DNA from: Chrysogorgia sp. JL179-B06
Taxonomy: Eukaryota > Cnidaria > Anthozoa > Scleralcyonacea > Chrysogorgiidae
Reading direction: 5' to 3'
Length of the DNA: 64,000 nt
Assembly: GCA_035772405.1 (NCBI GenBank)
Contig: JAYKKM010000051.1
Span: 195,001-259,000 of the forward strand
In this document: in pieces, positions 1 through 11,756 of the stretch
Layout of the letters: each line of letters begins with the position of its first letter
How positions within the stretch are numbered: the first letter of the stretch is position 1
The notes under the pieces: generated by a model
Database searches by the model: none
The model's input: only the letters and a program-made list of their open reading frames with translations
Told to the model about the DNA's origin: nothing
Program-made: the position numbers and the translations under genes

Positions 1-25
1 ATATATATATATATATATATATATA
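1..25. repeat. (AT)n microsatellite at window edge
   Basis: Uninterrupted AT dinucleotides from the first base of the window to about position 25; the tract is cut by the window edge, so its full length is unknown. Confidence 0.9.
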
Positions 26-288
26 GATATATGCGAGTATCCCCTCTAACGACAACCGTATTTTATGCCTCTGCATGCGCCGCTATTTTAGAATTTGCTC
101 AATGGCTCAATTTTAATGTACAGCGGCGATTTTCTTTTTAAATTTTGACGTCATTGAGTGCTTGTATTTTGTCCCTTGCAGGATATATTTCAGGAAAATC
201 CGCTAGTACCAGCCTGCCGCGCGGTTGTATGTACAAGTTTAACTAAAGGAACGAACTGCAATGTAAATCTAAATGCTTATCTGTTTAG

Positions 289-544
289 GTTTAAAATGAT
301 GATGCATTGCTGGGAATACAAACCGAAAGTACGGCCTACGTTTGTGTCTATAGTTAGCGATTTTATACAGTACGTCTCACAGCCGTTCGTGGACAGATCA
401 TTTTACCACAACCAACGGGAAAGACAAGATACTGACAATACCATTGTTACTACGGTGACGGAGACTGAAGATTTTCCCGAAGTATTCGAAGATTTCGCAG
501 TACCAGAAACGGAGAGCAGTGAAGAAAGGGAAAGTGAAGTTTGA
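289..544 (+). CDS. C-terminal exon of an insulin-receptor-like receptor tyrosine kinase
   Basis: Last coding exon of a membrane receptor tyrosine kinase; the upstream exons lie outside the window. The 84 residues begin with the final helices of the kinase C-lobe: a CWEYKPKVRPTF motif matches the CW-x6-RPTF signature of tyrosine kinases. The following stretch IVSDFIQYVSQPFVDRSFYH resembles the segment after the kinase core in the insulin/IGF1 receptor family, where a serine-phenylalanine-tyrosine/phenylalanine-histidine string follows a proline-phenylalanine pair. The tail is acidic (many E, D, T) and ends at TGA 542-544. I start the exon at 289 because a pyrimidine-rich CTGTTTAG acceptor precedes it and the phase (one base completing a split codon) fits. 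An alternative acceptor at about 180 would add unrelated residues. No canonical AATAAA was seen close downstream. The family call is by motif recognition; other receptor kinases are possible. Confidence 0.75.
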
Positions 545-2820
545 TTAGTTTTTTAGAATCTATTTCAGAATGTACGACGAATAGATATATGCACTACGCC
601 ATACCATACATAACCGGAAAACAAGACAACTTTTTTACATGCGCGGAGTCGAGCCAGCCCTTAATGCAGCTTAATGCAGGCTAGCCAGGAAAGTGAACTG
701 GTTTCTTAGTATCTTTTCTATGCATTGTAAAAATAACCCCATACATAGTGAACAGGAAAACCTAAACTCGGCTGACAAATCAAACTGGCTTAGTTGGCCC
801 ATTTATTGAAAACATTCGTGCACGCTCATCACATCCGTACACATCTGTTGTACACTGTCTCGTATACACTGATCTCTAAATATTCGAGCAACTATTGTTC
901 TGAAAATGAAGCCGGAAGTAGCTCGTGGCTGCCATCTTGTTGGGACCACGTTATATAGTTTTACTGTAGGCGACAGAGACTATATGTTTCTGATCTTTTA
1001 AGATGTTAAAATCAATCAGTTGTCCAAGGTTTTCCCATAATATAGCTGCATAACAGTAACTGTGAAGCCGGAATTAGCTCGTGACAGCCATACTGAAGTG
1101 ACTGCGGTGCAAGGGAGCGGAGATAAGGCCCTAGCAACGAGGTTGACTTTAGTGGTCACTCTAGTGGCCGACGCGAAATATTCCTGGGTTCATAGCTACT
1201 GTAATGGAGCCGTAATTTATGTTCTAAAATTACGGGAAATCCTTCGAGAACCAATTCATTTTAGCATCTTAAAATATCAGACACAGATAGTCTCTGTCGC
1301 CTACAGTAAAACTATATAGCGTGGTCCCTTCAAGATGGCCACCGCGAATACTCACCGCGAAGTATTCGCAGCTTCATTGTTTTGCAGCATCCAAACAGTA
1401 GTTGCTCGATGCAGTCTTTATTTAGAGATCAATGATATACATCTCTGTTAACCTACACTGCAATATGACTTAATGGGCTGGCACGTCTTTTACCATACCT
1501 GATACAAACACATTCTAAGCCTTTCATCTAGGGAGCTAGCCAAGGCTGTGGTCAAACGTCGTTATTCCCATGCGACGAACCTAACTCCTGATTCAAATAA
1601 ATGCTGTCGTGTTAAGGCCTGTGAGTTGTGCCGCGTACAATCAATTACATATACATGAATGGAAATCCAGTGCACACTGCGATTAATAATCGGCTCGATT
1701 TATGATTTAGATGCATGTTAAGGACGAGAAACTACCTTGAGGCCTATCTTGATTTTGGTGCTAACCTACTCGCGACCAACTGGACTGGAAAATTTGGAAA
1801 TTTCTTTGCTGGGGGCGAGCGAAACGGATAATAGCGACGTTTGACCAAGACCTAAATGCATGCTACCTTACTACTTTGCTTGACTCCGGTAATCATGTGC
1901 GATTTAAACAAAATCAATCCGGGTGAAATCTATTCATACAGGTTTTAACGTGAATATTAAGGAAATTGTTTAAAAGCTAGGGTAATAATTACAATATCGA
2001 AATAGATGTTCTGAAGAATCTATTCTATAAACGCAATCAATAACTCCAAGGTGAGCTGAATATTATAGGGAGTTTAAGAAAATGTTGCGACGCCTGCGCT
2101 AATGAGTAAAGTCAAGGTTAAGTCGAATTTTACGTCTTGAAACAATAGATCAAGAATAGTGAACTCCACGAGGATGTCCTTTGATCTTACTTTTAAACTT
2201 TCCTGAATAATTCTAGTTGCTATAAAGTTAAGTTTGTACTTAAGCTCTCTGCGTTTTTGGTGTCAACCGCTGACCTCTATATATTACTGGACTGCGGGAT
2301 CTCCCAAAAGTGTCGTAAAAGGATGGCGTCGGCAGGAGTCCCTTTCCTTTAAATTGTAGCGGTGTTTAGATAATTTTAGTCGCTATTTCATTTCATTCAT
2401 TCGAGGCTTCTTGAAAAGGTTTCTGGTAACAAAGAACATCTGTTACAGTTTGTTTTAAGGTTTTTGTCGAGTTTCGTTTTTGAAGAGAGAAAATGTCGTA
2501 CTGTTGCTTTTGGGTGTATGAACATGAGAAAATGGATCCCAGCTGACGTCATCCTTACGGGAGCCCACAGTCCAGTTATATGTAGAGATCAGTGTTGTTC
2601 GTTGTGAAAACGCAAAATGGAGCTTAGGAATTTCAATACGGCGACGGTGATAATGAACAGCATAAATGAGCGGAAAATGTGTAATCCCATTACAGGTCGT
2701 CGTCACCACAGACCAGTTTCAACGTATGTTTTCATACATTTTTTATGCTTGATACTTTTCATAGTCCTTGAAGTTCACGTTCAGGGTAAACTAAAACTCG
2801 TGGCGGTTAGGATTTGGTAA
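545..2820. other. Intergenic, no gene recognised
   Basis: Apart from the foldback element at 870-1434, no exon with convincing protein similarity was seen. The short open frames near 1062-1319 and 2455-2820 have no recognisable motif and lack splice or poly(A) context that would make them credible. Confidence 0.5.
870..1434. mobile_element. Foldback/MITE, family with copies at 49.5 and 54.8 kb
   Basis: The left arm (about 870-1020: GATCTCTAAATATTCGAGCA..., GAAGCCGGAAGTAGCTCG...) returns in reverse complement at about 1260-1434, ending in TTTAGAGATC. The arms are imperfect, roughly 150 bases long, and share the segment GACAGAGACTAT. The string AGCAACTATTGTTCTGAAAA followed by TGAAGCCGGAAG recurs near 49.56 kb and, inverted, near 55.15 kb, so this is a dispersed family. 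No coding capacity; probably a non-autonomous DNA transposon. Confidence 0.7.
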
Positions 2821-3827
2821 GATACGGACCGGAAAAAATAAATGGATATACCGTCCCGGACGATCGGAACATTATATGAGAATCAACCTTTAGGCTGGAT
2901 TGCCATTAACCAAATATAGTCGTGCGGACGAATTTTCTATTGTACAAAGTCGTTCACGCGACTATACTCGCTTAATGAATGCAGCTTTATAGAGCATTTT
3001 CACGTTATGCAGACGACGTGCTTTCTGATTGGCTAACGAGCGGTCCGTATGAGTCCATACGTACCGCTCGTACGGACAGCTCGACGTAATTTCAGTTTTA
3101 AATGCGCTTTATAAACCGTTTTACTAAAAACGTTTGAAAATTAGCTCAAACGCGATTGAACATATTAAAAGCATAAGTGCGTTTTTTTTTTGTTTTCTCT
3201 CAATTTTCTTCGACGAAGGTAAAAGCACAGACTTTCCTTTTTTGTCCACTTAAATTATTTACCGTTTTCGTCGGTCCGTTTTGAGAAATATTTCGCTTGG
3301 TATTGGTTTTCGAGACCTCGGGAAATTTCTCCAGCCGGTAAATATAATATATATATAATAGTTAACGACTCGGACGATCGGGATGATTATATGAGAACCA
3401 GCTAAGCAACATTGAGCAACATCATGTTTAGTAGGGGACTCAGCCTTTGTTTTGGATGAACTGCACTCAAGAGACGTCATTGTTCGTTATTGTTCATCAT
3501 TGTTTAGTAAGCTTCCCTAAAATCCACTCAGTAACGTTATTTATATATATTTTTAGGTTCGCATTGTATTTTCTTAAACTCCTTAATAGATCTCACGATT
3601 TGTACTATATCACACGTTGATTCTTCAACTGGGCGATCTTTTTTTAATTATTTATTGAATTGATAGTTAATTGAATTGATAGTTTATTAAATTGGTCAAG
3701 GAATTTTCAAATGAATAGTGAGGAATGTAGATATACCAACAGATATTTTATTTTGACCTACACTCGACAACGCGTTCAAAATATTGGTGAAATAGACTCC
3801 AGCTATATATAAATCGAATACTCTTAA
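2821..3827. other. Intergenic with short dispersed repeats
   Basis: Two related strings containing GGACGATCGG followed by A/G-rich text and TTATATGAGAA occur near 2860 and 3370, suggesting fragments of one repeat family. No coding exon recognised. Confidence 0.4.
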
Positions 3828-4086
3828 AGAGTGAGTGTCAGGGTCGTGCATTGCGGGTGTTTGTTATTGTTTTCATATAGATCATTACGGAAGTTTACAA
3901 CAAATAGCAATAAAAATATTCAGTCTAGTATATTTTCACTTTGGAAATCGACAAACTAACACGTTTGATGAAAGGATTGCAAAAATATCGACAGATTAGA
4001 AAGCGAACTCAAGAACTGCCAGTCGGCCCACAAAATGGCCGCCATACGAATGTGAGCGCGCAATGCATGACCCTGACACTCACTCT
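3828..4086. mobile_element. MITE with TTAA target site, family A copy 1
   Basis: Inverted termini AGAGTGAGTGTCAGGG (left) and the exact complement CCCTGACACTCACTCT (right) enclose 259 bp. TTAA lies directly outside both ends (3824-3827 and 4087-4090), as expected for a TTAA-duplicating superfamily such as piggyBac or Kolobok. No ORF, so it is non-autonomous. A second copy is at 26043-26337. Confidence 0.85.
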
Positions 4087-4129
4087 TTAAGTTAGACGTA
4101 CTGCCGCAATATAATGTGTAGGAGCTCTA

Positions 4130-4960
4130 ACGTTTTGAGCAAAGGCCCTTCGTCAGAGAGTGTAACATAAGTAAACTTCCCTCTGACGAAAGGCCCTTGG
4201 TCGAAAGTGTTACATCTACACACTTTCGGCAGTACACCAATATTTTAGAGTATTCGATTTGTATTTCAACACTGATATGATAACCACCTTTATTTTATCA
4301 CTTGGCTCCTGAGCGGTTGTTAGCTTTTCTGTAATCTGATTGTCGTGAAGTAAATGGTTTGAACCTATAGGAGTATCATTAGATGTGTGAAGTTGATCGT
4401 CCAGGTTGTAGTCTTGAGAAAGACTATTGTTGGCCGTCGAAAACGTCAGTCACCAACAACTGTCTTTCACAAGACTATTACAACCTGGACGATCAACTTC
4501 ACACATCTAGTCTGATTGTCACGGGTTCATGAGCGGTATTTGAACACCGGTAAAAACCAGTCATTACAAAACAACTGAAAAGTTTTAAAATATTGCGGAA
4601 ATGTGAGAAATTTAAGAGCCATAGGCCTTTACGGCAACATTATTCTGCCCTTGGTCTTTTCGCATAGACCACGCTGCTTTGTCGCTCTGTCTACATGTAC
4701 TAAAGACTGGGGGCAGAATAATTTTGCAGTATAGAATTCCCGCTAAGTCAATAAGTATACGTTATATACCCTTAAGCGATATATTAACCAGAGGGCGAAG
4801 CCCGATGATTGGTATATCGCTTACACACCGAGGTCTAAGGTATATAACCGCCTTATATCATCATTGGTGAAGTTTAGTATTTATGAGGTTGATAAGTACT
4901 TATCAACCTCATGAATAATTTTATGAGGTTGATATCAGAGATAATGGGGTGATATAAGTG
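4130..4960. repeat. Cluster of short palindromes
   Basis: Several stem-loops in succession: 4135-4215 (repeated AAAGGCCCTT with CGTCAGAG/CTCTGACG), a long palindrome 4381-4508 whose arms begin AGATGTGTGAAGTTGATCGT, 4640-4715 (ATTCTGCCC...GGGCAGAAT), and 4885-4920 around CTTATCAACCTCAT. They look like remnants of several foldback elements. Confidence 0.6.
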
Positions 4961-5485
4961 TTTAATCACACTACTAATGAATGCTTGATTACTAAAACTC
5001 TATTTCTTTCTCAGGAGCTACCTATAATAATAAAAATAATAATTTGTGAGTGTAGAGTCATGAGATGGTTAATCAATGGTCAATCTTGTTATAAAATCCA
5101 TAACACTCCATCATTGACCCCCTTACATAATTTACAATAATAATGTACTATAAAAATGTAAACATAATTGTTGAACACATCCTTGTGCATAGGACAATGA
5201 TTTCATTGGATATCCTGTACATATATGCAGTAAATTAAAATATTTGATAGGAACAAAGGTATTATTTTGCCTGATTGGAACCACTGATGAACGAATTGAA
5301 TAATTTCTAAACTGTATTTTTAGATACTAATGTTACGTGAACAAATTAGTAATTTGTGTAATTTAAAAATACAAGTTTTTTTACCATATATTGCTTAATC
5401 TCCCTTTTAAACGACAAGTTACTTCTGGTGAAATCGCGCACTCATTTGCTGAGACTGTCGGTTGTTACTTTCCCGTAATCAACGG

Positions 5486-5533
5486 GTCCATTCCACTGAT
5501 CAGTGGTCCATTCCACTGATCAGTGGTCCATTC
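5486..5533. repeat. 20-bp tandem repeat, 2.4 copies
   Basis: The unit GTCCATTCCACTGATCAGTG is repeated twice and followed by a partial third copy. The internal CACTGATCAGTG is itself a perfect 12-bp palindrome. Confidence 0.9.
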
Positions 5534-5540
5534 TGATTGC

Positions 5541-5686
5541 CGATTAATTTCTAAGTACGTCAGCGGCTTTTTACGAAGGTATACAAGTTCGCGTAATATA
5601 ATAGACACCTATGTTATGTATTTAGACTCGGTAATACCAAATCTGTTTTCAGAATTGAAATCGGTTAAATATTGACCGAGTTAATA
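5541..5686 (+). other. Dispersed coding-like module, copy 1
   Basis: This stretch reads, after one indel, as a short peptide ending NIIDTYVMYLDSVIPNLFSE and a few more residues before a TGA. A second copy is at 51333-51478. Over the 26 codons from NIID to VKY the two copies differ at three third positions, all synonymous. No family was recognised; it may be the remnant of a transposon ORF. Confidence 0.5.
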
Positions 5687-6735
5687 GCGTTCAAAATCTA
5701 CGACGTCCTTTTCCGATTTGTGATCAACAAATGGGGAAAATCCCGCAGGAGGATGAGACTCTAGTTGGAGTTAGTATTGGGATTTACGATATCACTAAAT
5801 TTTATTGATATAATAAATTTGGACTAGGAGCTCATGCTGTGATATAGAACATAATTTTCAGAATAAAATATTTATTACCAAAACTATTTTTTTCTCGTGC
5901 CGGGCCCAATTAATTAGGAAGCGCCAAATTGTGTGCATTGTTGTAGTATCATACGTCAAGCGAGGGGTTGTTGCGTACACGTGTTGCTAATACATATTTT
6001 TATAGCAGTTACATAAGTATACAAATTTCCTAAAATGGCCGTGACGTTAGGACAGTATCGAGTAAGAATAGATTCTCTCAACGTATTTGTGGAAGGTAAA
6101 AGATAACGAACGTTCGTTTAAAAGGTGGAATACAATATATTGATGTCGTTTTATTTACACGATTTTTTACTTTTCAACATTAAAAATTGTTGATCAAGTG
6201 AAGTATTACTTATTAGGCTGTCAAATGATGTCGAAGAAAACCCTGGCCCCACGCTATATGAAATAATTAATTATATTCAAACAATACAGTTTGTGTTGAT
6301 TACATTTTAGTCAAGGAACCAGTCATTGTAAACAATGTGTAGCAATGTTATTAATACATGTAGCTTAGCCTGTGTCCCAGCTATGATCTTTAATACATTA
6401 AAAATATTTCTAACTGCATATATGGAATTCATTCGATCTACAACAATATTTTGCTTCATGGTAATTGTTTGTATACATAGTTGTATTAAAGGTTCGGTAA
6501 ACATATTTTTGTTGATATAAACAGATGTTCCTAGTTTGGTATCAAAAAATGAGCAGACATATAATCATACGGTAGTATGAGATATGGTCTAGAAACTCGG
6601 TAATCTTCAAAGAGGTTAACGAATGAGCTGCGATTTATGGACGGTACCTCACCGTGCACAATTAATCATTAATTTGTTTTAATTTATTAATATTTAAACA
6701 GAACGATTGAAGTCAAACGTTACTATTGAATAAAG

Positions 6736-6905
6736 GAATACCAAATGGTTTTCCGTGCAGGACACGCGGGATGTTGCGAGACTTTCGAAAAGCGTAAAAA
6801 AACACGAGCCGATATAGGCGAGTGTTTTTTAGCTTTTCGGAAGTCGAGCAACATCCCAAGTGTTTGGATCACAGTATCCTGCACGGAAAACCATTTGGTA
6901 TTTAT
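6736..6905. mobile_element. Long-palindrome MITE, family B copy 1
   Basis: Arms beginning AATACCAAATGGTTTTCCGT fold onto the complementary right end, with GGGATGTTGC and CGAAAAGC blocks mirrored around a centre near 6810. The same structure is at 17691-17882, and pieces occur near 7625 and 12880. No ORF of its own. Confidence 0.8.
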
Positions 6906-7910
6906 TTTATAAAATAACGACAGAGAAATAACGAATTTTATCCAAAAATAATATGATGAGAATACAAATTCTCTCAAGAATTATCAACTACCAATCATAA
7001 TTCGTCTCCAACAGCAGACGAGCAGGCCGGAAAGCTGAAATTTGTTTTGCCGACAAATCCGACAAGAACTAAAGAGAAAAATATGGATAAAAAACTCGAC
7101 TTTGAATATAAAAATACTGACTAGATTTAGGTATAAGCTTAATCGTTACTGGAATCAGCCGTCTCAGGGTTTGGCTTGTTGTTTCAAAGCGAACAGACAG
7201 ATATTATGGGCAGCAACTGTCGCTCTGGAAAGGTCTTCGCTGTCTTTTTCACAATTTCACAGCTGGAACATTTTGGATTTTAAGTCGAGAGCTGTTGGGT
7301 ATTTCACTTCGTATAGATAAAGATTGTTCTTTTCCCAGTGAGTTCATCAGGCAAAAAAATAGAAGGTATTTAAACAGTATATTATTCTCGCGAGTTTGTT
7401 GCTTTCAAAACATGCCCTTTTCAAACCTCGTTTTGCTTAACTTCGCTATTGAACACAAAATGGATCAGACGATCAGTTTTCAAGGTGATAGTTTTCTCAC
7501 AATACAAAAACTATATTCTGTTGTTTTTTTGAGAGTTTTTTTTTAACTTATAACGATAAACGGAATGAGATGGAAAACGCCACTTAAAATTGCTGTAAAT
7601 TCCCGTTTATGATTCTCTCATCCTGCACGGGTATTGACCAATCAAATTGCTTGTTGTGTACATGTTATTTTATAATGATTGTTTCATTATACGAAAAAAT
7701 AATGTGTTCAGTAATCGTCACCGTACACAAATTTGCATAAACGTCGTCGCCAAGGGCAGGACTTGGGGGAGGACAAGTCTCCGATTGTTCTTCAAGACCA
7801 ATTTTGAAATTCTTCTAAATTCGGCGAGAAACGCTTGGGGTGGGTGCAACAGGATTCATTTATGCCAACTTTAATGTACTAATGTATTCGATTTGCTTCT
7901 GTGAATCTTA
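6906..7910. other. Intergenic, no gene recognised
   Basis: Open frames at 7042-7320 and 7295-7546 lack recognisable motifs. The string from 7625 to 7680 (CCTGCACGGGTATTGACCAA onward) recurs inverted at 12870-12930, so part of this stretch belongs to a longer repeat related to family B. Confidence 0.4.
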
Positions 7911-8445
7911 GGCTAGGTTTACACTATAGTACGGTACCGTTGTGATATTTACGTCTGTTTACACGACAAAAAACAAAGCGAGGTTTTTCGTTGACATCAG
8001 CAGTTTTTTTACTACGCACATGCGTATTGCCCCGACATATTTTACAAAATGGCGAAGCGAAAAGCTGATGTCAAGCATGTTAATACAAGCCGTTTTCTTT
8101 GTCGCCGGAAGCTCTCCGCACTCGCGATTGCAGAGAGGTTTAATGCTTGCATATATAACCATATAAACCAGCTAAAATTATTAAAATTGCTGCCGATAAA
8201 CAACTAAAATAACCTGGCGCCATTTTTTTCCCGCTAACATTTTAAACGCGTATGCATATGTTTACACTATACTACGCTACGTTAAATTTGCCGTAGCGTA
8301 GTGATTTACACCCGGAGTGCTTGGCGTAGTGACTACGCTACGGCAAACCACTCCGAATTAGGCAGGTAAAGTTTAAACACAACAAAGAAACGTATTGATT
8401 TTTTTAACGGATCACTTACCGTACCGTACTAGTGTAAACCTGGCC
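7911..8445. mobile_element. Harbinger-like MITE with TTA target duplication
   Basis: Termini GGCTAGGTTTACACTA (left) and TAGTGTAAACCTGGCC (right) are near-perfect inverted repeats followed inward by TAGTACGGTA-type sequence. TTA directly flanks each end (7908-7910 and 8446-8448). A GG-start terminus with a 3-bp TWA duplication is the PIF/Harbinger signature. The inside carries CTACGCTACGG-type inverted repeats around 8280-8350 and no transposase. Confidence 0.8.
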
Positions 8446-9469
8446 TTAGAAACTGTACATGTACCCGCCACCAAACCCACTTAGCGAAAGATCTGGTATT
8501 TTATAACGACAGGTCGATTTTATCAGCCGGGAAGCACACCATGGTTTATGAACGGAGATATGCACGAAAGAGAGACTGGGATGATGTAGGTGCATTTGAA
8601 CGGTCTTTTATTTCAACAGTCAAATTGCCGATGAGGACCAAAGAGTCTGCCTGTCTGCGGGAAATGTTTTACCACCTTCTTGTACACTTCGCAAGGAACA
8701 ATTCTAGAACTTGTGAATGTTAATATAATTGATAAAAAATATTATTGAGCATATTATAAGATCCCGGTAAATAGATAGCTCTATGAATAGCATGACCGAC
8801 ACGGTTGACGATATACACCTATATTTGAATAAAAGTTAAAACTATTGAATATATTAATTTGTTGAGTGTATATCGTTGGGACATTCGAGTAAACAGCTTC
8901 ATTAGTACATGCAAAAGAGAGACAGAGAGAGAGATAGATAGAGAGACAGAGAGAGAGACAGACAGAAAGACAAACAGAGAGACAGAGAGAGACAGAGATA
9001 ATGATATCAATGCTATTATGCTAACAATTCGTTTTATTGTTCACAGAATAAATTTTTTCTCAGTTTATTATTTATTAAAATCTTGTACGACTTCCCTGTT
9101 CTGCATGTATAATTAATTAATACGCTTGGGCATATTTGAAATTATGTTATCGCCTATATACAATACGAAATTGCCACGAAGAATTTTACAGTCCTCCCGC
9201 ACCGCCAACGTGCATGTGACCCCTTTGATGTAATTTTTCACAAATAGCGCACGCTATTAATTGACAGCTTCATTATTTGTAATGTCATAGACTCTTAATT
9301 CACTGTAAAATTATAGCTAATTGACAAATTATGCCAATACATGCTTTATTCATTTAAAATACGTGTCTTGCCACGCTCACGGTTCAGCTGAAAGTAGAAC
9401 TTGACATTTCAACGACCCTACGAGCGTTATGTGTTTGACTATGGGCGCTACCAATTGCGTAATACACGC
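8446..9469. other. Intergenic, no gene recognised
   Basis: Contains a GA-rich microsatellite (8915-9000) and otherwise unremarkable AT-rich sequence. No exon recognised. Confidence 0.4.
8915..9000. repeat. (GAGACA)-type purine-rich microsatellite
   Basis: Degenerate run of AGAGAGACAGA units. The open frames on both strands across it are simple-repeat artefacts. Confidence 0.85.
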
Positions 9470-10525
9470 GAGAATTGCGTATTTGCGTGTTCAACCATGA
9501 GCGTTGCGACGTGAGTTCGTTTTACACACGATGCTCGCGGAATTTTTGTGTTCAACCATGAGCGTTGCGACATGAGCTCGTTTTCCACACGATGGTCGCA
9601 TAATTTGCGTGTTCAACCATGAGCTCGTTTTCACACGATGGTCGCGTAATTCCGTGTTCAAACATGAGCGTTGCGGCGTGAGCTCGTTTTACACCAGATG
9701 GTTGCGTAATTTGCGTGTTCAACCATGAGCGTTGCGATGTGGGCTCGTTTTACGCACGATGCTCGCGTAATTTGCGTGTTCAACCATGAGCGTTGCTATG
9801 AGAGCGCGTTTTACACACGATGGTCACGTAATGTGCGTGTTCAAACATGAACGTTGCGATGTGGGATCGTTTTACGCACGATGCTCGCGTAATTTGCGTG
9901 TTCAACCATGAGCGTTGCGACGTGGGCTCGTTTTACGCACGATGCTCACGTAATTTGCGTGTTCAACCATGAGCGTTGCGACATGAGCTCGTTTTACTCA
10001 CGATGGTCGCGTAATTTGCGTGTTCAGCCAAGAGCGTTGCGGTGTGGGCTCGTTTTACGCACAATGCTCGCGTAATTTGCGTGTTCAACGATGAGCGTTG
10101 CGACATGGGCTCGTTTTGCGCACGATGGTCGCGTAATTTGCGTGTTTAAACATGAGCGTTTGACATGGGCTCGTTTTACACACTATGCTCGCGTAATTTG
10201 CGCGTTAAACCATGAGCGTTGCGACGTGGGCTCGTTTTACACACTATGCTCGCGTAATCTGCGCGTTAAACCATGAGCGTTGCGACGTGGGCTCGTTTTA
10301 CACACTATGCTCGCGTAATTTGCGTGTTCAAACATGAGCGTTGCGACGTGGGCTCGTTTTACACAATATGCTCGCGTAATTTGCGCGTTAGACCACGAGC
10401 GTTGCTACTGTATGTGGGCTCGTTTTGCGTGTTCAACCATGAGCCTTGCGACGTGGGCCGCCGCTGTACACACGATGGTCGCGTAATTTGTGTGTTCAAC
10501 CATGAGCGTTTTGACGTAGGTTGGG
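9470..10525. repeat. 60-bp tandem array, about 18 copies
   Basis: The period is 60 bp; the recurring core is TTGCGTGTTCAACCATGAGC followed by GTTGCGACGTGGGCTCGTTT and TACGCACGATGCTCGCGTAA. Copies diverge by point changes and small indels, more at the left edge (9430-9480). It is CpG-rich compared with its surroundings. It passes directly into the 33-bp array, with which it shares a GCGTAATT core. Confidence 0.95.
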
Positions 10526-11720
10526 TTCTTTGCACCCAACATTGATTGCGTAATTGGGTTCTTCGAACCCATCATTGATTGCGTAATTGGGTTCTTTGAA
10601 CCCATCTTTGATTGCGTAATTGGGTTGTTTGTACCCATGATTGATTGCGTAATTAAGTTCATTGATTGTGTAATTGGGTTCTTTGAACCCATCATTGATT
10701 GGGTTGTTCGCACCCATCGTTGATTACGCAATTAGGTTCTTTGCACCCATTCTTGATTGCGTAATTGGGTTCTTTGCACCCATCATCGATTGCGTAATTG
10801 GGTTCATTTTCCCATGATTAATTGCGTAATTCGGTTCTTCGAACCCGATCATTGATTGCGTGTTGGGTTCTTTACACCCATGATTGATTGCGCGATTGGG
10901 TTCTTTGCACCCATGATTGATTGCGTAATTGGGTTCTTTGAACCTATCATTGCTTGCGTAATTGGGTTCTTTGCACCCATGATTGATTACGTAATTGGGT
11001 TCTTTGCACCCATGATTGATTGCGTATAATTGGGTTCTTTGAACCCATGATTGATTGCGTAATTGGGTTCTTTGCACCCATGATTGATTGCGCAATTGGG
11101 TTCTTTGCACCTATGATTGATTGCGTAATTGGGTTCTTTGCACCCATCATTGATTGCGTAATTGGGTTCTTTTCAGCCATGATTGATTGCGTAATTGGGT
11201 TCTTTGCACCCATTATTGATTGCGTAATTGGGTTCTTTGCACCCATCATTGATTGCGTAATTGGGTTCTTTTCAGCCATGATTGATTGCGTAATTGGGTT
11301 CTTTGCACCCATTATTGAATGCGTAATTGGATTCTTTTCACCCATCATCGATTGCGTAATTGCGTTCTTTTCACCTATCATTGATTGCGTGATTGGGTTC
11401 TTTTCGCCCATCATTGATTGCGTAATTGCGTTCTTTGCACCAATCATCGATTGCGTAATTGCGTTGTTTTCACCCATTATTGATTGCTTAATTGGGTTCT
11501 TTGCACCCATCATTGATTGCCCCATCATTGATTGCGAAATTGGGCGTAATTTTTGGGCTCTTTGCCCCATTATCGATTGCGTGCTTGGGTTGTTTAGTAA
11601 TCTTTACACCCATTGTCGATTGCGTAATTGTGCTCTTTGTACTCATTATCGAAAGCATGATTGCGCTCTTTGCACCTCCTCGGTTGCATAACTGGATTCT
11701 CCACGCCCTTATCAATGGCG
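10526..11720. repeat. 33-bp tandem array, about 36 copies
   Basis: The unit is ATTGATTGCGTAATTGGGTT followed by CTTTGCACCCATC, period 33. Because 33 is a multiple of three, frames stay open on both strands: 11020-11691 (+) reads as an 11-residue repeat of the type IGFFAPIIDCV, and 10724-11570 (-) as an 11-residue repeat of the type QSMMGAKNPIT. There is no convincing start, splice or poly(A) context, so I do not call a gene. Each unit also holds a GGGTTCTTTGCACCC palindrome. Confidence 0.95.
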
Positions 11721-11756
11721 TAGCTGGGATCTACATACCCGTCATCCTTTGCATAA

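Noticed and set aside
10724..11691. Long open frames on both strands across the 33-bp array as genes
   Set aside because: They follow from a stop-free unit with a period divisible by three. No independent coding evidence, start context or splice sites.
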